Shown here one piece after another: positions 17,155-25,969 of a stretch of 56,365 bases of DNA; the first letter of the stretch is position 1, and each line of letters opens with the position of its first letter. The position numbers and the translations under genes were made by a program. The stretch spans positions 1-56,365 of the forward strand of contig NZ_JAEIJD010000014.1 of NCBI RefSeq assembly GCF_016307205.1. The letters run 5' to 3'. This DNA comes from Pontibaca salina (GTDB lineage Bacteria > Pseudomonadota > Alphaproteobacteria > Rhodobacterales > Rhodobacteraceae). The notes below the pieces were generated by a model. That model was not told the DNA's origin, did no database searches, and worked only from the letters and a program-made list of their open reading frames with translations.

Positions 17155-19044
17155 ATGGGTTATCACGAAATATATGACCGTTGGAAGCAAGACCCAGAAG
17201 GGTTCTGGATGGACGCTGCCAGAGCGATCGACTGGGACCGAATGCCGTCTAAAGCCCTGTTCGATGAGAATGCGCCGCTTTACGAATGGTTCAGCGACGG
17301 CATGGTCAACACCTGTTGGAACGCGGTGGACCGCCATGTGGAACAGGGGCGCGGCGATCAGGTCGCGATCATCCATGACAGCCCGGTCAGCGGGGTCACG
17401 CGGCGCATCACCTTTGTGAACCTGCGCAATCGGGTGGCGCAACTGGCCGGGGCGCTGCGCGCCAAGGGCGTGGAAAAGGGCGACCGCGTCATCATCTATA
17501 TGCCGATGATCCCCGAGGCGCTGGAGGCAATGCTGGCCTGCGCGCGTCTGGGCGCGGTACATTCGGTGGTGTTCGGCGGCTTTGCTTCCAGCGAATTGGC
17601 GGTACGTATCGACGATTGCAAACCCAAGGCGATCATCGCCGCCTCCTGCGGGCTCGAGCCGGGGCGCGTGGTGCAATACAAACCGCTGCTGGACGGCGCG
17701 CTGGAGCGTTGCAATCATCAGCCCGATTTCTGCGTGATCTTCCAGCGCGAACAGGATGTCGCGCAACTGGTTGAGGGCCGTGACGTGAACTGGCACGGCT
17801 TCCAATATGGCGTGGAGCCGGCGGAATGCGTACCGGTCGAGGGCAATCACCCCGCCTATATTCTCTATACCAGCGGCACCACCGGCGCACCCAAAGGGGT
17901 TGTACGTTCAACCGGTGGGCATCTGGTCGCGCTGAACTGGACGATGAAGAACATCTATAACGTCGATCCCGGCGATGTGTTCTGGGCGGCCTCGGATGTG
18001 GGCTGGGTCGTGGGGCATTCCTATATCTGCTACGGGCCGCTGATCCATGGCAACACCACCATCGTGTTCGAGGGCAAGCCCGTCGGCACCCCCGATGCGG
18101 GTACGTTTTGGCGGGTGATCTCCGAACACAAGGTGCGCAGCTTCTTTACCGCGCCGACCGCCTTTCGCGCAATCAAGCGCGAGGACCCAAAAGGCGAGTT
18201 ACTCAAGAACTACGATATCTCCTGCCTGCGCGCGCTATATCTTGCAGGCGAACGCGCCGATCCCGACACCATCGAATGGGCGCAAAAAGTGCTGCAGGTG
18301 CCAGTCTATGACCACTGGTGGCAGACCGAAACCGGCTGGACCATTGCCGGCAATCCGGCTGGGATCGAACCGCTTCCGATCAAGATCGGCTCGCCCACCG
18401 TGGCCATGCCGGGCTATGACGTGCAGATCCTCGATGAGGCCGGCCATCCGGTCCCGACGGGTGAACTCGGGGCAATTGCGATCAAGCTGCCATTGCCGCC
18501 CGGCAATCTGCCGACATTGTGGAACGCCGAAGACAGGTTCCGCAAATCATATCTGAAACATTTCCCCGGCTACTATGAAACCGGCGACGCTGGAATGAAG
18601 GACGAGGACGGTTATCTTTGGATCATGGCGCGCACGGACGACGTCATCAACGTCGCCGGGCACCGTCTCTCCACCGGTGCGATGGAAGAGGTTCTGGCGG
18701 CCCATCCCGACGTGGCCGAATGCGCGGTGGTCGGGGTGAGCGACGACCTGAAGGGTCATGTGCCGGTCGGCTTTTTATGTCTGACCAAAGGTGTGGAGCG
18801 TTCACATGCCGAGATCATCAAGGAATGCGTCAAGATGATGCGCGACCGGATCGGTCCGGTCGCTGCCTTCAAACTGGCTGTGGTGGTAGAGCGGCTGCCC
18901 AAGACTCGGTCGGGCAAGATACTGCGCGCTACCATGGCCAAAATCGCCGATAACGCCGAGTTCAAAATACCGGCCACTATTGAGGACCCGGCCATTCTGG
19001 ACGAAATCCGCACTGCTCTGCAGGGGCTCGGCTACGCGCGATAG
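17155..19044 (+). CDS. prpE: Propionyl-CoA synthetase (PrpE-like)
   Basis: AMP-forming acyl-CoA synthetase of 629 residues that activates propionate (probably also acetate) to its CoA ester. The ATP-binding P-loop YILYTSGTTGAPKGVV is near residue 235-250. The A5 region holds DHWWQTETGW, the A8 hinge is YYETGDAGMKDEDG, and the catalytic lysine is K588 in KTRSGKILR. The stretch AMEEVLAAHPDVAECAVVG followed by DDLKGHVPVGF matches PrpE better than acetyl-CoA synthetase. The start at 17155 is preceded by GAGG at nine bases. The 328 bases upstream hold the maeB terminator and presumably its own promoter. It probably works with the malic enzyme in propionate and acetate use. Confidence 0.93.
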   Translation: MGYHEIYDRWKQDPEGFWMDAARAIDWDRMPSKALFDENAPLYEWFSDGMVNTCWNAVDRHVEQGRGDQVAIIHDSPVSGVTRRITFVNLRNRVAQLAGALRAKGVEKGDRVIIYMPMIPEALEAMLACARLGAVHSVVFGGFASSELAVRIDDCKPKAIIAASCGLEPGRVVQYKPLLDGALERCNHQPDFCVIFQREQDVAQLVEGRDVNWHGFQYGVEPAECVPVEGNHPAYILYTSGTTGAPKGVVRSTGGHLVALNWTMKNIYNVDPGDVFWAASDVGWVVGHSYICYGPLIHGNTTIVFEGKPVGTPDAGTFWRVISEHKVRSFFTAPTAFRAIKREDPKGELLKNYDISCLRALYLAGERADPDTIEWAQKVLQVPVYDHWWQTETGWTIAGNPAGIEPLPIKIGSPTVAMPGYDVQILDEAGHPVPTGELGAIAIKLPLPPGNLPTLWNAEDRFRKSYLKHFPGYYETGDAGMKDEDGYLWIMARTDDVINVAGHRLSTGAMEEVLAAHPDVAECAVVGVSDDLKGHVPVGFLCLTKGVERSHAEIIKECVKMMRDRIGPVAAFKLAVVVERLPKTRSGKILRATMAKIADNAEFKIPATIEDPAILDEIRTALQGLGYAR

Positions 19045-19131
19045 CGCGCTGGTTCTGCCGGAAGTGCCCCATCGCATTTGCGTTTGTCAAAGATTGATGC
19101 GCCAATGCGATCTCATCACGGGAGGCACTTC

Positions 19132-19977
19132 GTGAACGAAGAAAAACGAATAGACGGCGACGAACTCGTCTCGATCTGCACGGCCTGCGGGACATCATAT
19201 CCGCCATCCGCGGCGCCACCCCCCTCCTGTCCGATCTGCGAGGATGCGCGGCAATTCGTGCCGGATGGCGGACAGCGCTGGACCGATGCAAAACAACTTG
19301 CTTCGCGCCACAGCAACCGCTGGAGCCGCCCGGAACCGGATCTTTTTGCGATTGAAACCACGCCCCGCTTTGGCATCGGCCAGCGCGCATTTCTTCTGCG
19401 CACGCCTGCCGGCAATGTGCTTTGGGACTGTCTGGCCCTTCTGGACGATGCCACCCGAGAGATCGTGGCCGCATTGGGCGGCCTCAAGGCCATCGCCATC
19501 TCGCACCCGCATTACTACACGACCCTGCAGGACTGGGCCGCCGCCTTCGATGCTCCGGTCCTGCTGCACGCTGATGACCGCGAATGGGTAATGCGGCCGG
19601 ATCGGCGGATCGTCTTTTGGGAGGGGGAAACGCGCGAACTGGCACCCGGCTGCACCCTGATGCGGTTGGGCGGGCATTTTCCGGGCGGAACCGTCTTGCA
19701 TTGGGCAGCGGGTGCCCAAGGGCGCGGCGCGCTGTTGTCATCTGACATCGTGCAGGTCGCGGCTGACCGCAAGCGGGTGTCGTTCCTATGGAGCTATCCC
19801 AACATGCTGCCGCTGCCTGCCCCTGCTATACGCCGCATTGCAGAAAAACTAAGCCCCGTGTGCTTTGATCGCATCTACGGGGCCTTCGACGGTAAGACTG
19901 TGGTGAGCGGTGCCGACGGTATTGTACGCGACTCGGCGCGCCTTTACCTTGAGTTGCTGGCTGGCAGCGGCGACTGA
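19132..19977 (+). CDS. Zinc-ribbon plus MBL-fold protein
   Basis: A 281-residue cytoplasmic protein starting with GTG at 19132, seven bases after GGGAGG. Residues 14-36 form a small zinc ribbon or rubredoxin-like knuckle (C16, C19, C33, C36). The rest has a metallo-beta-lactamase fold: a strand then ISHPHYYTTLQDWA at 123-136, GGHFPGG with H182, and LSSDIVQV with a downstream aspartate. The family motif HxHxDH is only partly present (H125 and H127, then Y-T-T), so it may bind one metal or none. Its function is unknown. It follows prpE by 87 bases and could be co-transcribed. Confidence 0.8.
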   Translation: MNEEKRIDGDELVSICTACGTSYPPSAAPPPSCPICEDARQFVPDGGQRWTDAKQLASRHSNRWSRPEPDLFAIETTPRFGIGQRAFLLRTPAGNVLWDCLALLDDATREIVAALGGLKAIAISHPHYYTTLQDWAAAFDAPVLLHADDREWVMRPDRRIVFWEGETRELAPGCTLMRLGGHFPGGTVLHWAAGAQGRGALLSSDIVQVAADRKRVSFLWSYPNMLPLPAPAIRRIAEKLSPVCFDRIYGAFDGKTVVSGADGIVRDSARLYLELLAGSGD

Positions 19978-20043
19978 GCCATGCGACCAACGGCTGAGAT
20001 TGACAATCGGGGCAACCCAAAACCCGATCATGGGGTAGGTTTA

Positions 20044-20139
20044 TTAAGCGATCTGGCCAATCAGATATGCGGCGACAATGACAACCACCGCACCCACATA
20101 GGCGGCCACCCCAAGGTTTTCAAAATACTGCTTGTTCAT
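20044..20139 (-). CDS. 31-residue single-pass membrane peptide
   Basis: A minus-strand gene for MNKQYFENLGVAAYVGAVVV followed by IVAAYLIGQIA, one clear membrane helix of about 20 residues with a short polar N-terminus. AAGGAT stands six bases before the ATG at 20139. Its size and shape resemble accessory subunits of membrane complexes (such as CydX or KdpF types), but the sequence matches none I know. It converges with the MBL-fold gene (stop at 19977). Confidence 0.6.
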   Translation of the reverse strand: MNKQYFENLGVAAYVGAVVVIVAAYLIGQIA

Positions 20140-20480
20140 GCTTGTATCCTTTTTTTCGAGCTTCCTTTGCATGATCAATATAGGTCAGCATCTATTACCA
20201 AGTAAGCCCCCTGCGCCAGTTTGCCGCTGCAGTGCAGCATTTTTGTAACGCTCCTGCTCAAGTGTCGGGGGGTTTCTTCGTAAAAGCTGAAGAAGTCATC
20301 AAAACAAGCTTGGCGGCAGCGGCCTCACCTGCAAGCGCGGTAATAAAATGGCACGAAAATGGGCCGGAACCGCGCAAGGAACATCTCGGCCTATTGCAAC
20401 CGCAAGCGCACATTCTGCCCGTCCAGCGCGATCACCGCGTAAGTCGCATCACCGCTCATGGCTGGCCGCATCAGCGGTTT
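20140..20480. other. Intergenic stretch, no clear gene
   Basis: About 340 bases with no supported gene. The minus-strand frame of the neighbouring 355-residue gene continues after its TGA stop for about 29 codons (through MSGDATYAVIALDGQNVRLR) before a TAG. This could be an old C-terminus cut off by a stop mutation or chance. Confidence 0.4.
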
Positions 20481-21548
20481 TCAATCGTGCAACTCTTTTT
20501 CGGACTTGGCGCGGCTGGCGGCATTGCCCTTGCCATGTCGCGCAAAGAGATCACTCAGGATCTGGGTCAGGGCGGCGAGAATCGTCAAAACAGCGAATGC
20601 CGCGACGAAAATCGCGCTTGAACTCGCAAGATCAAGCAGGTCAGGACGGACGATCGCGGGGTCGCGCAAGCCGAACTGTCCGAGCCGCAATTCGGTACGG
20701 CCCGGTTCGGAAAGCGCCACGACCGTAAAAACCGCAGGCAAATCACCACCAAGAAACGGCGCTACATGGCCGAAAACTTTGACTGGTATCTTTTTATCGT
20801 CAACCACCGTTACCTCAACCCCGTGGTGAAGGTGGCCGTCTTTGATGACTTCAGTAAACTGGCGTAACCACCAGGTGAAAAGTGCCGTTTGGCGCGCCTC
20901 CCAGCGGCCTTCGTGGAGGTAATGGCGCACACCGCTGCGGATATCCTGCCCGATTGTCGCTGCGCCCTCGAACGTCAGCGCTGCATTGCGAAACCATGCC
21001 TTTGCGGGCACCAGAATGAGCGTACCCGCTGGAAGCCCCGGCGGCGTCACCTGCTCGCCCTCCCGATCCGGGTTCCCTGCCTTGCCGCTTGCCTTTAGGA
21101 ACGGGAAGTCCCTCCCCGTCTCCACGACAAGGGTGCCATCTGGATCAAGTGTCAGACGAACACCAGAATGATCGGGCCACTCAATCGTGTAATCAGTCTG
21201 TTTCGAAATTTCATAGATGTTGTCCGGACATGGCGCATCCGGGTTCGCCGCCTCGCGTGGATCGGGGCTGTCGGCGGGTCGGCAGATGATCACTTGATCG
21301 AACTGCCAATTGTTGAAATTTCCAGTAAAGACGAGATCAAGAAGCGAACTACGCGCTTCGATCACGAAACTGCGCTTGAGGCCAATGAGTTGGGCCGCGA
21401 TGAGAGAGAGAGTGACAGCCAGAATTGCCAGTACAAGTGTGAGACGCAGCCAACTCAGGATCTTGCGAAATCTTCTGCCGCCAATACCTGCAATTGCCTG
21501 AAATAATCGGCCGATTAGGCTCTTGATGCTTCCTTGCCCATCGGTCAT
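20481..21548 (-). CDS. Unknown two-helix membrane protein
   Basis: A 355-residue protein with membrane helices at about residues 33-55 and 308-332. The 250 residues between them are predicted to lie in the periplasm. That domain contains a cysteine pair (IICRPADSPD and DAPCPDNIYE), beta-rich segments (VRLTLDPDGTLVVETG) and a helix-rich part (GVRHYLHEGRWEARQTALFTWW). No known family was recognised. Its start overlaps the stop of the upstream gene by four bases (ATGA), so the two are translationally coupled. The short cytoplasmic tail is basic and ends KSEKELHD. Confidence 0.75.
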   Translation of the reverse strand: MTDGQGSIKSLIGRLFQAIAGIGGRRFRKILSWLRLTLVLAILAVTLSLIAAQLIGLKRSFVIEARSSLLDLVFTGNFNNWQFDQVIICRPADSPDPREAANPDAPCPDNIYEISKQTDYTIEWPDHSGVRLTLDPDGTLVVETGRDFPFLKASGKAGNPDREGEQVTPPGLPAGTLILVPAKAWFRNAALTFEGAATIGQDIRSGVRHYLHEGRWEARQTALFTWWLRQFTEVIKDGHLHHGVEVTVVDDKKIPVKVFGHVAPFLGGDLPAVFTVVALSEPGRTELRLGQFGLRDPAIVRPDLLDLASSSAIFVAAFAVLTILAALTQILSDLFARHGKGNAASRAKSEKELHD

Positions 21549-22252
21549 TCCCCGAAAAGGTCCAGGTGAAACACATCAGGCTCTACGGTCTTGCGATTCA
21601 CATAGCGATACAACTCGATTTCGACCGTTCCCGAGAGTCCCGCATTGTCGAGCACGCAGACGGTATCATAAGCAGACAGGCTCTCTGCGCGCACAGGATC
21701 GCAAGCGATGGCCTCGCTGGCGCCGTTGACATAAGCAAAGACCTGATCGGCGTCGAAACTGTTAAACAACAATTCAATTTCGCCATCGTCGGCACCATCC
21801 CAGATCGCAACCGTCGGCGTCCCCCGTGCACCATCGCAATCGCCGCTCGTTAACAACGCGGCAACGCCGTGCGCACCCTGCCTTCTTAGATAATCAGCGT
21901 GCGCCGTCGAAAACTCAAGACCGACGGGCGCAACGGTCGTTGCATCGGTCCCGCCTGCGTCCTCATAACGATAGCTTTCGCGCACGCTGTAGCGCCCATT
22001 GGCCGAAACCAGTTCGAGGCAGACTTCACTTTTGCGAAACTTGTCGGGCAGCCGGGCGGCAAGTGTAAATTTCTCGACATGCCGACCGCCGCGCTGGACG
22101 CCTACCAACACGGTGCCAGCAATCGTCGTGGAATTTTCATCCAGCTGCTCTTCCAGCGGCTTATCAACAAGTTTCAAACTTTGGGCAACGGCAGAGTTGT
22201 CAGCCAGTGCGAACATCGTGACAATGCTACAGATGGTAATGGCACGAGTCAT
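21545..22252 (-). CDS. Unknown secreted protein, 235 residues
   Basis: Exported protein with a signal peptide (MTRAITICSIVTMFALADNS, cut near AVAQ). The mature part is beta-rich with three segments separated by short helices and at least five cysteines (EVCLEL, GDCDG, IACDP, TVCVLD). I do not recognise a family. The start at 22252 is fixed by the signal peptide and a modest AGAGA ribosome site. Its ATG overlaps, on the opposite strand, the ATG of the divergent protease-like gene at 22251. It is coupled by a four-base overlap to the membrane protein gene that follows, so the two products probably act together at the envelope. Confidence 0.75.
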   Translation of the reverse strand: MTRAITICSIVTMFALADNSAVAQSLKLVDKPLEEQLDENSTTIAGTVLVGVQRGGRHVEKFTLAARLPDKFRKSEVCLELVSANGRYSVRESYRYEDAGGTDATTVAPVGLEFSTAHADYLRRQGAHGVAALLTSGDCDGARGTPTVAIWDGADDGEIELLFNSFDADQVFAYVNGASEAIACDPVRAESLSAYDTVCVLDNAGLSGTVEIELYRYVNRKTVEPDVFHLDLFGE

Positions 22253-23306
22253 GAAAATATCTCTGCAAATAGCGCTTACGAGCTTAGCATTTTTTCTGGT
22301 TATTGTCAGTGCTGCAATGTCCCAGACGGTTGCGGTGGAAAATGGCGATAACGGCAAGGGCTATGGCTGGATGTTCCGGCATAAGAGCGTGTGCTATGTC
22401 ATCCTTCCCGAGCACGTGGCCGGGCGCCATCCCCGGATCACGCTCACCTCATCCGCGCCGGCGCTGACCGGAACCGGGACAGTCAGCAAACCTTTCTGGG
22501 AGGGGATCGACCTTGCAATCGCCACCGTTCGCGGCGCGATCGAGGAAAGATGTTCGGGAACTCTCTCGGATCTTGCGCTCACGCCTGTGGAACGCGCATC
22601 GCGGACGGCACAGCTTGAACGACTGACATCCGCCGGAGAGGTCATGCGCGACCCGATCACCATTGACCATTTTACATATCGGACCTTTACTGCCCGGCGA
22701 CGACAGGATGGCAAGGCGATCCGGCAAGGAACCTCTGGGGCCTTTGCATTTGTCGGCAACAAACCGGTCGGAATGGCGATAAAGTCGCCCGAAGACACCA
22801 CCGGGCTGTTCATAAGATCCGATGAGATTCATCTCAACGTAAACCGATATGTTAACGAAATCCGGGCTCCACGTGCAGTGGCGGCTGACACCGTGCCTTC
22901 TATGCCCGGCGCCCTGCCACTGGTTCTTAGACGCACCAGCGCGCCGCCCATAAACCCGCAATATGCACCGGAAAATCTCTTGGGGGCGGGGCCTTATGTC
23001 TTTGACCTATCGGGCCGCGTCACCATCGAGTTCGATATTCCCGGCGAGGGGGTCAGCGTAATATCGCGCGTCTTGATCACCGCTCCAAGCGGGGGCGACT
23101 ACTCTCTCCCACACGAGATCTTCGTCGAAGTTTCGCCGTTCCCCGGCGGTGGACGTTATTTTGCTTTGGGGCGCTTCCAGATGGGATTCGACGGTGTCCT
23201 TGATACCGGGCGGGTTGCATCGCGGAACGCGCGTCGTTTGCGTCTGACGGTTTTAAACGCCTGGAGTGACGGGCCGGTTGCCATTGAAGAAGTCCGGGCA
23301 TTCTGA
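22251..23306 (+). CDS. Secreted trypsin-like protein with C-terminal beta domain
   Basis: A 351-residue exported protein with a signal peptide at residues 1-26 ending SAAMSQT. The first half has the order of a chymotrypsin-fold serine protease: a histidine in VCYVILPEHVAG, an aspartate in EGIDLAIATVRG and a serine in RQGTSGAFAFVGNKPVG, where GTSGA stands in place of GDSGG. The C-terminal 130 residues (from APENLLGAGPYVFDLSG) are beta-sheet rich and look like a discoidin or jelly-roll module. I infer protease or pseudoprotease activity in the periplasm; this is not certain. The start codon overlaps that of the divergent gene. It converges with the following minus-strand gene with seven bases between stops. 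Confidence 0.7.
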   Translation: MKISLQIALTSLAFFLVIVSAAMSQTVAVENGDNGKGYGWMFRHKSVCYVILPEHVAGRHPRITLTSSAPALTGTGTVSKPFWEGIDLAIATVRGAIEERCSGTLSDLALTPVERASRTAQLERLTSAGEVMRDPITIDHFTYRTFTARRRQDGKAIRQGTSGAFAFVGNKPVGMAIKSPEDTTGLFIRSDEIHLNVNRYVNEIRAPRAVAADTVPSMPGALPLVLRRTSAPPINPQYAPENLLGAGPYVFDLSGRVTIEFDIPGEGVSVISRVLITAPSGGDYSLPHEIFVEVSPFPGGGRYFALGRFQMGFDGVLDTGRVASRNARRLRLTVLNAWSDGPVAIEEVRAF

Positions 23307-23313
23307 CGGTTAA

Positions 23314-23940
23314 TCAGTCGATCAGTTGAACCGTCAGCGGAACAGGCTCCGCGACCTTGTAAATCTTCGCAAAGCCTTTCAGCAGGCCTTCATCTGTTAC
23401 ATCGGTGCGCGCCGCCAGCATCTTGTACTGATCATGGGTAAAATACACGCCGTCGCTGTTGACCGTCACAAAACACCCGCTGCGTGCATTGACATGCAGA
23501 TAGCAACCGTCGTCTGCAGAATACTCCCCAACCTTGATCTTCCAGTAACCCTGATTTCCGGGCTCTGTCGATCCCGAATAATAGCCCACAACTGTGCTCG
23601 TGAAATTCGGGTCCGGATCGTCTCCACCTTCGAATTTCAGAGTCAGGGTCGGGCCGCTTTTCAGGTGTGCTTCGACGGCAGCTCTGCGCACAACGGGATT
23701 GGGCGAGAGCAACCCAAACTCAAGCGCCATGCGTGTCAGCTCGGCATTGCCGCTTTCCAGCATGATCTGCATAGCCGCGAGACTACGCTCAGGGTCGGGA
23801 TCGTTGAGGAGCTCCCCATAAGGATTAAGGGCCGATACACGCTGATCCACCAGCGCCGCGATTTCCTCAGGCGTCGGCGTCTGTGCGGCGACGGACGTGG
23901 CGAGGACAAATAATAGGGTCGCGTAAGTTTTCCGTAGCAT
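23314..23940 (-). CDS. Secreted HEAT-repeat-like protein
   Basis: A 208-residue exported protein. The signal peptide is residues 1-20 (MLRKTYATLLFVLATSVAAQ). Residues about 40-100 form two HEAT-like helical hairpins (PERSLAAMQIMLESGNAE and NPVVRRAAVEAHLKSG). The C-terminal part is a beta domain with a cysteine pair (DDGCYLHV and SGCFVTV) and aromatic residues. GGGAG stands five bases before the ATG at 23940, which is better placed than the upstream in-frame ATG. The function is unknown. It converges with the trypsin-like gene and completes a cluster of four exported unknowns. Confidence 0.75.
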   Translation of the reverse strand: MLRKTYATLLFVLATSVAAQTPTPEEIAALVDQRVSALNPYGELLNDPDPERSLAAMQIMLESGNAELTRMALEFGLLSPNPVVRRAAVEAHLKSGPTLTLKFEGGDDPDPNFTSTVVGYYSGSTEPGNQGYWKIKVGEYSADDGCYLHVNARSGCFVTVNSDGVYFTHDQYKMLAARTDVTDEGLLKGFAKIYKVAEPVPLTVQLID

Positions 23941-24365
23941 CGAAACTCCCATCGTTGCGTTAAAACGTGAAGATCAAATCTACTGCCCAAAACTCTGCAT
24001 GCGTTCAGCTATCTCGGCGGTTCTTTAATACTTATCCCCGTGCCCCCTGCAGTTAACCGCGTTCAATATCAGAGGTGTTTAATAACAAATCTTGCGGGAC
24101 TTATCATGTTCGGTCAAGCGCTGGTTCAACATGGAAACGGCGGCTTCGAAGAAACAGAGCGATTAGATCAAACCGGCGGTGGTGCCCCAATATTTGCGCG
24201 GCGCACCTTTGACTGACGCACGCGAAGCATGGTGGCAGGGTCTGATCTGCCAATGATCTTTCATCCAGTGGCACTTCCCCCGGTGATATTTATGACCTCA
24301 ACCGGATCAAATCCGAGTGGCAATAAACACTTGCGATCCCTAAGGTTTTAGATTGTGTCAATCGT
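23941..24365. other. Intergenic stretch, no clear gene
   Basis: About 425 bases. One 36-codon frame (24106-24216, plus strand) lacks a good ribosome site and is not called. The start upstream of 23940 should carry the promoter of the HEAT-like gene. Nothing else was recognised. Confidence 0.4.
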
Positions 24366-25058
24366 TCATGCCTTGCGAGGGCGTCTTGAAACTTCCCGCG
24401 CGAGCGGGCTGAGATTTAGCCAATCAGCGAACGCCTCTCGGGCCCAAGCCTCTCCGATTACTTCGAGTCTGTTTGACTCAATTGCGGCCGCAAGCCGGAT
24501 GTCGCCTCTAATCACATGAATCGCATCCGGCAAAGTGCAGGAAAGATAGAGATCCACGTCTCCGCCGGGGTCCTTGAGGCATAGTTCGCATTGCCCCGAT
24601 TGGTTGAGAAACCACCAAAAGCGCTTCGCCGCTACCTGATCTGTCAGGTCCAGCCGGATAAGTCCCCTGCGCTCGCCAAAGGCCAGCGGATTGGCCGAGC
24701 TTTCGATGCTCCACACCAAAAGTCCGAGGTCGATCTCATGGTCTTGAAGATCTCGCCGAGTCCACCTTTGCCCCCAAACGCCAAGAGCCTCAACCAGCGG
24801 CACGAAATCCCGCCCGGCTTCGGTCAGGGAATATATCGGATGTCCGCCCTCGGTGGCCTGGCGCTCAATGATCCCCTCGGCCGCCAGCGATTTCAGGCGG
24901 CTTGAGAGCAGCGAGGGTGACATGAGTGGAACCCCGCGCTTAAGGTCCGAGAATCGGCGCGGGCCAGCGACAAGGTCCCGTAAAATCAGCGCATTCCACC
25001 GCTCACAGAAAACTTCTGCCGCTTTCGCAATGGGGCAGAATTGACCATAGCTTTTCAT
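24366..25058 (-). CDS. HxlR-family transcriptional regulator
   Basis: A 230-residue DNA-binding protein. Residues 1-100 are the HxlR winged helix: conserved C8 in GQFCPIAKA, then ERWNALILRDLVAGPRRFSDL and MSPSLLSSRLKSL, and the wing HPIYSLTEAG. The C-terminal 120 residues (from GLLVWSIESSANP) form an extra domain resembling an SCP2/sterol-carrier fold, as in longer HxlR proteins. HxlR proteins often sense electrophiles or redox state through the N-terminal cysteine. It is divergent from a methyltransferase gene, with 95 bases between, and probably controls both. The ATG at 25058 is used; an upstream TTG would add three residues. Confidence 0.92.
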   Translation of the reverse strand: MKSYGQFCPIAKAAEVFCERWNALILRDLVAGPRRFSDLKRGVPLMSPSLLSSRLKSLAAEGIIERQATEGGHPIYSLTEAGRDFVPLVEALGVWGQRWTRRDLQDHEIDLGLLVWSIESSANPLAFGERRGLIRLDLTDQVAAKRFWWFLNQSGQCELCLKDPGGDVDLYLSCTLPDAIHVIRGDIRLAAAIESNRLEVIGEAWAREAFADWLNLSPLAREVSRRPRKA

Positions 25059-25083
25059 TCCGGCCAACGGTTTTTGCTACAGA

Positions 25084-25095
25084 TATAGAACTATA
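25084..25095. promoter_or_regulatory. Candidate HxlR operator
   Basis: Inverted repeat TATAG-AA-CTATA in the 95-base gap between the divergent hxlR and methyltransferase genes. AT-rich palindromes of this kind in such gaps are typical HxlR binding sites. It also could overlap a -10 element. Confidence 0.4.
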
Positions 25096-25153
25096 CCATA
25101 TCACCTCTTGAGACGCATACTGGAGCTTCCAAAGCAGAAAGGAGGACGTCGCC

Positions 25154-25969
25154 ATGAGTTTTCCCGAAAATGCAGCCACGACCGGTCAGGTCACGGCGAC
25201 GGCGGCTGAAATTTACGATGCGTTCTTTGTCCCCGCCTTGTTTGGCGAATGGGCCAGACCGTTATGCGATGCCGCAGGCATCGCCTCTGGCGTTCGCGTG
25301 ATTGATATTGCCTGCGGAACCGGCGCAACGACACGCGCCGCTCAGACTGCGGCATCTCCCGGTGGCGAAGTCATGGGGCTTGATCGCAACACTGGTATGT
25401 TGTCCGTTGCACGCGCCCGGTCGCCTGATATCGCATTCATCGAGGGACGCGCCGAAGCACTCCCCTTTCCCGACCAAAGCTTTGACGTGGTGCTTTGCCA
25501 GTTTGGCCTGATGTTCTTCGAGGATCGGGCGGCGGCCCTTCAGGAAATGCGTCGGGTCTTGCGCCCTGACGGGCACGTAGCACTCTCTGTCTGGGACCAA
25601 GTTGAGACGTCGCCGGGCTATGCCCGAATGATTGCTCTGCTTAACCGGTTGTTCGGCAAGGAGGAGGCCGACGCACTCCGCGCGCCCTTTGTGCTTGGCA
25701 AATTACCTGAATTGCAGGCTCAGTTAGCCAGGGGCGGCATGCGCGGTGCAAAAATCAGCACGCAAACCGGAATGGCGCGGTTTGAATCTATTGCCGAATG
25801 GGTTCGGACGGACGTGCGGGGCTGGACTCTAGCGGACATGATTGACGACGATCAATATGCAGCATTGGCCGACGCAGCGGAGCGGGAATTTGGCGATCTC
25901 ACCAGCCCGGACGGACTGGTATGCTTTCCAGCTCCGGCACATATTGTGACGTGGCCATCGCCTCGGTAG
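25154..25969 (+). CDS. SAM-dependent methyltransferase (class I)
   Basis: A 271-residue cytoplasmic methyltransferase of the Methyltransf_11/UbiE-like group. Motif I is VIDIACGTGATTRAA (about 50-64). An acidic residue in MGLDRNTGML holds the ribose of SAM, and FDVVLCQFGLMFFEDRA with LRPDGHVALSVWD are motifs IV-VI. It starts at 25154 behind a strong AAAGGAGG site. The substrate is unknown; relatives act on quinones, small metabolites or xenobiotics. It is divergent from an HxlR regulator, which suggests inducible expression. Confidence 0.9.
   Translation: MSFPENAATTGQVTATAAEIYDAFFVPALFGEWARPLCDAAGIASGVRVIDIACGTGATTRAAQTAASPGGEVMGLDRNTGMLSVARARSPDIAFIEGRAEALPFPDQSFDVVLCQFGLMFFEDRAAALQEMRRVLRPDGHVALSVWDQVETSPGYARMIALLNRLFGKEEADALRAPFVLGKLPELQAQLARGGMRGAKISTQTGMARFESIAEWVRTDVRGWTLADMIDDDQYAALADAAEREFGDLTSPDGLVCFPAPAHIVTWPSPR

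Noticed and set aside
20394-20480. In-frame continuation of the 355-residue membrane protein past its TGA
   Set aside because: About 29 codons only; there is no evidence for readthrough or for a lost C-terminus without homologues.
24106-24216. 36-codon plus-strand frame in the gap before hxlR
   Set aside because: No good ribosome site, no recognisable composition or family, isolated.
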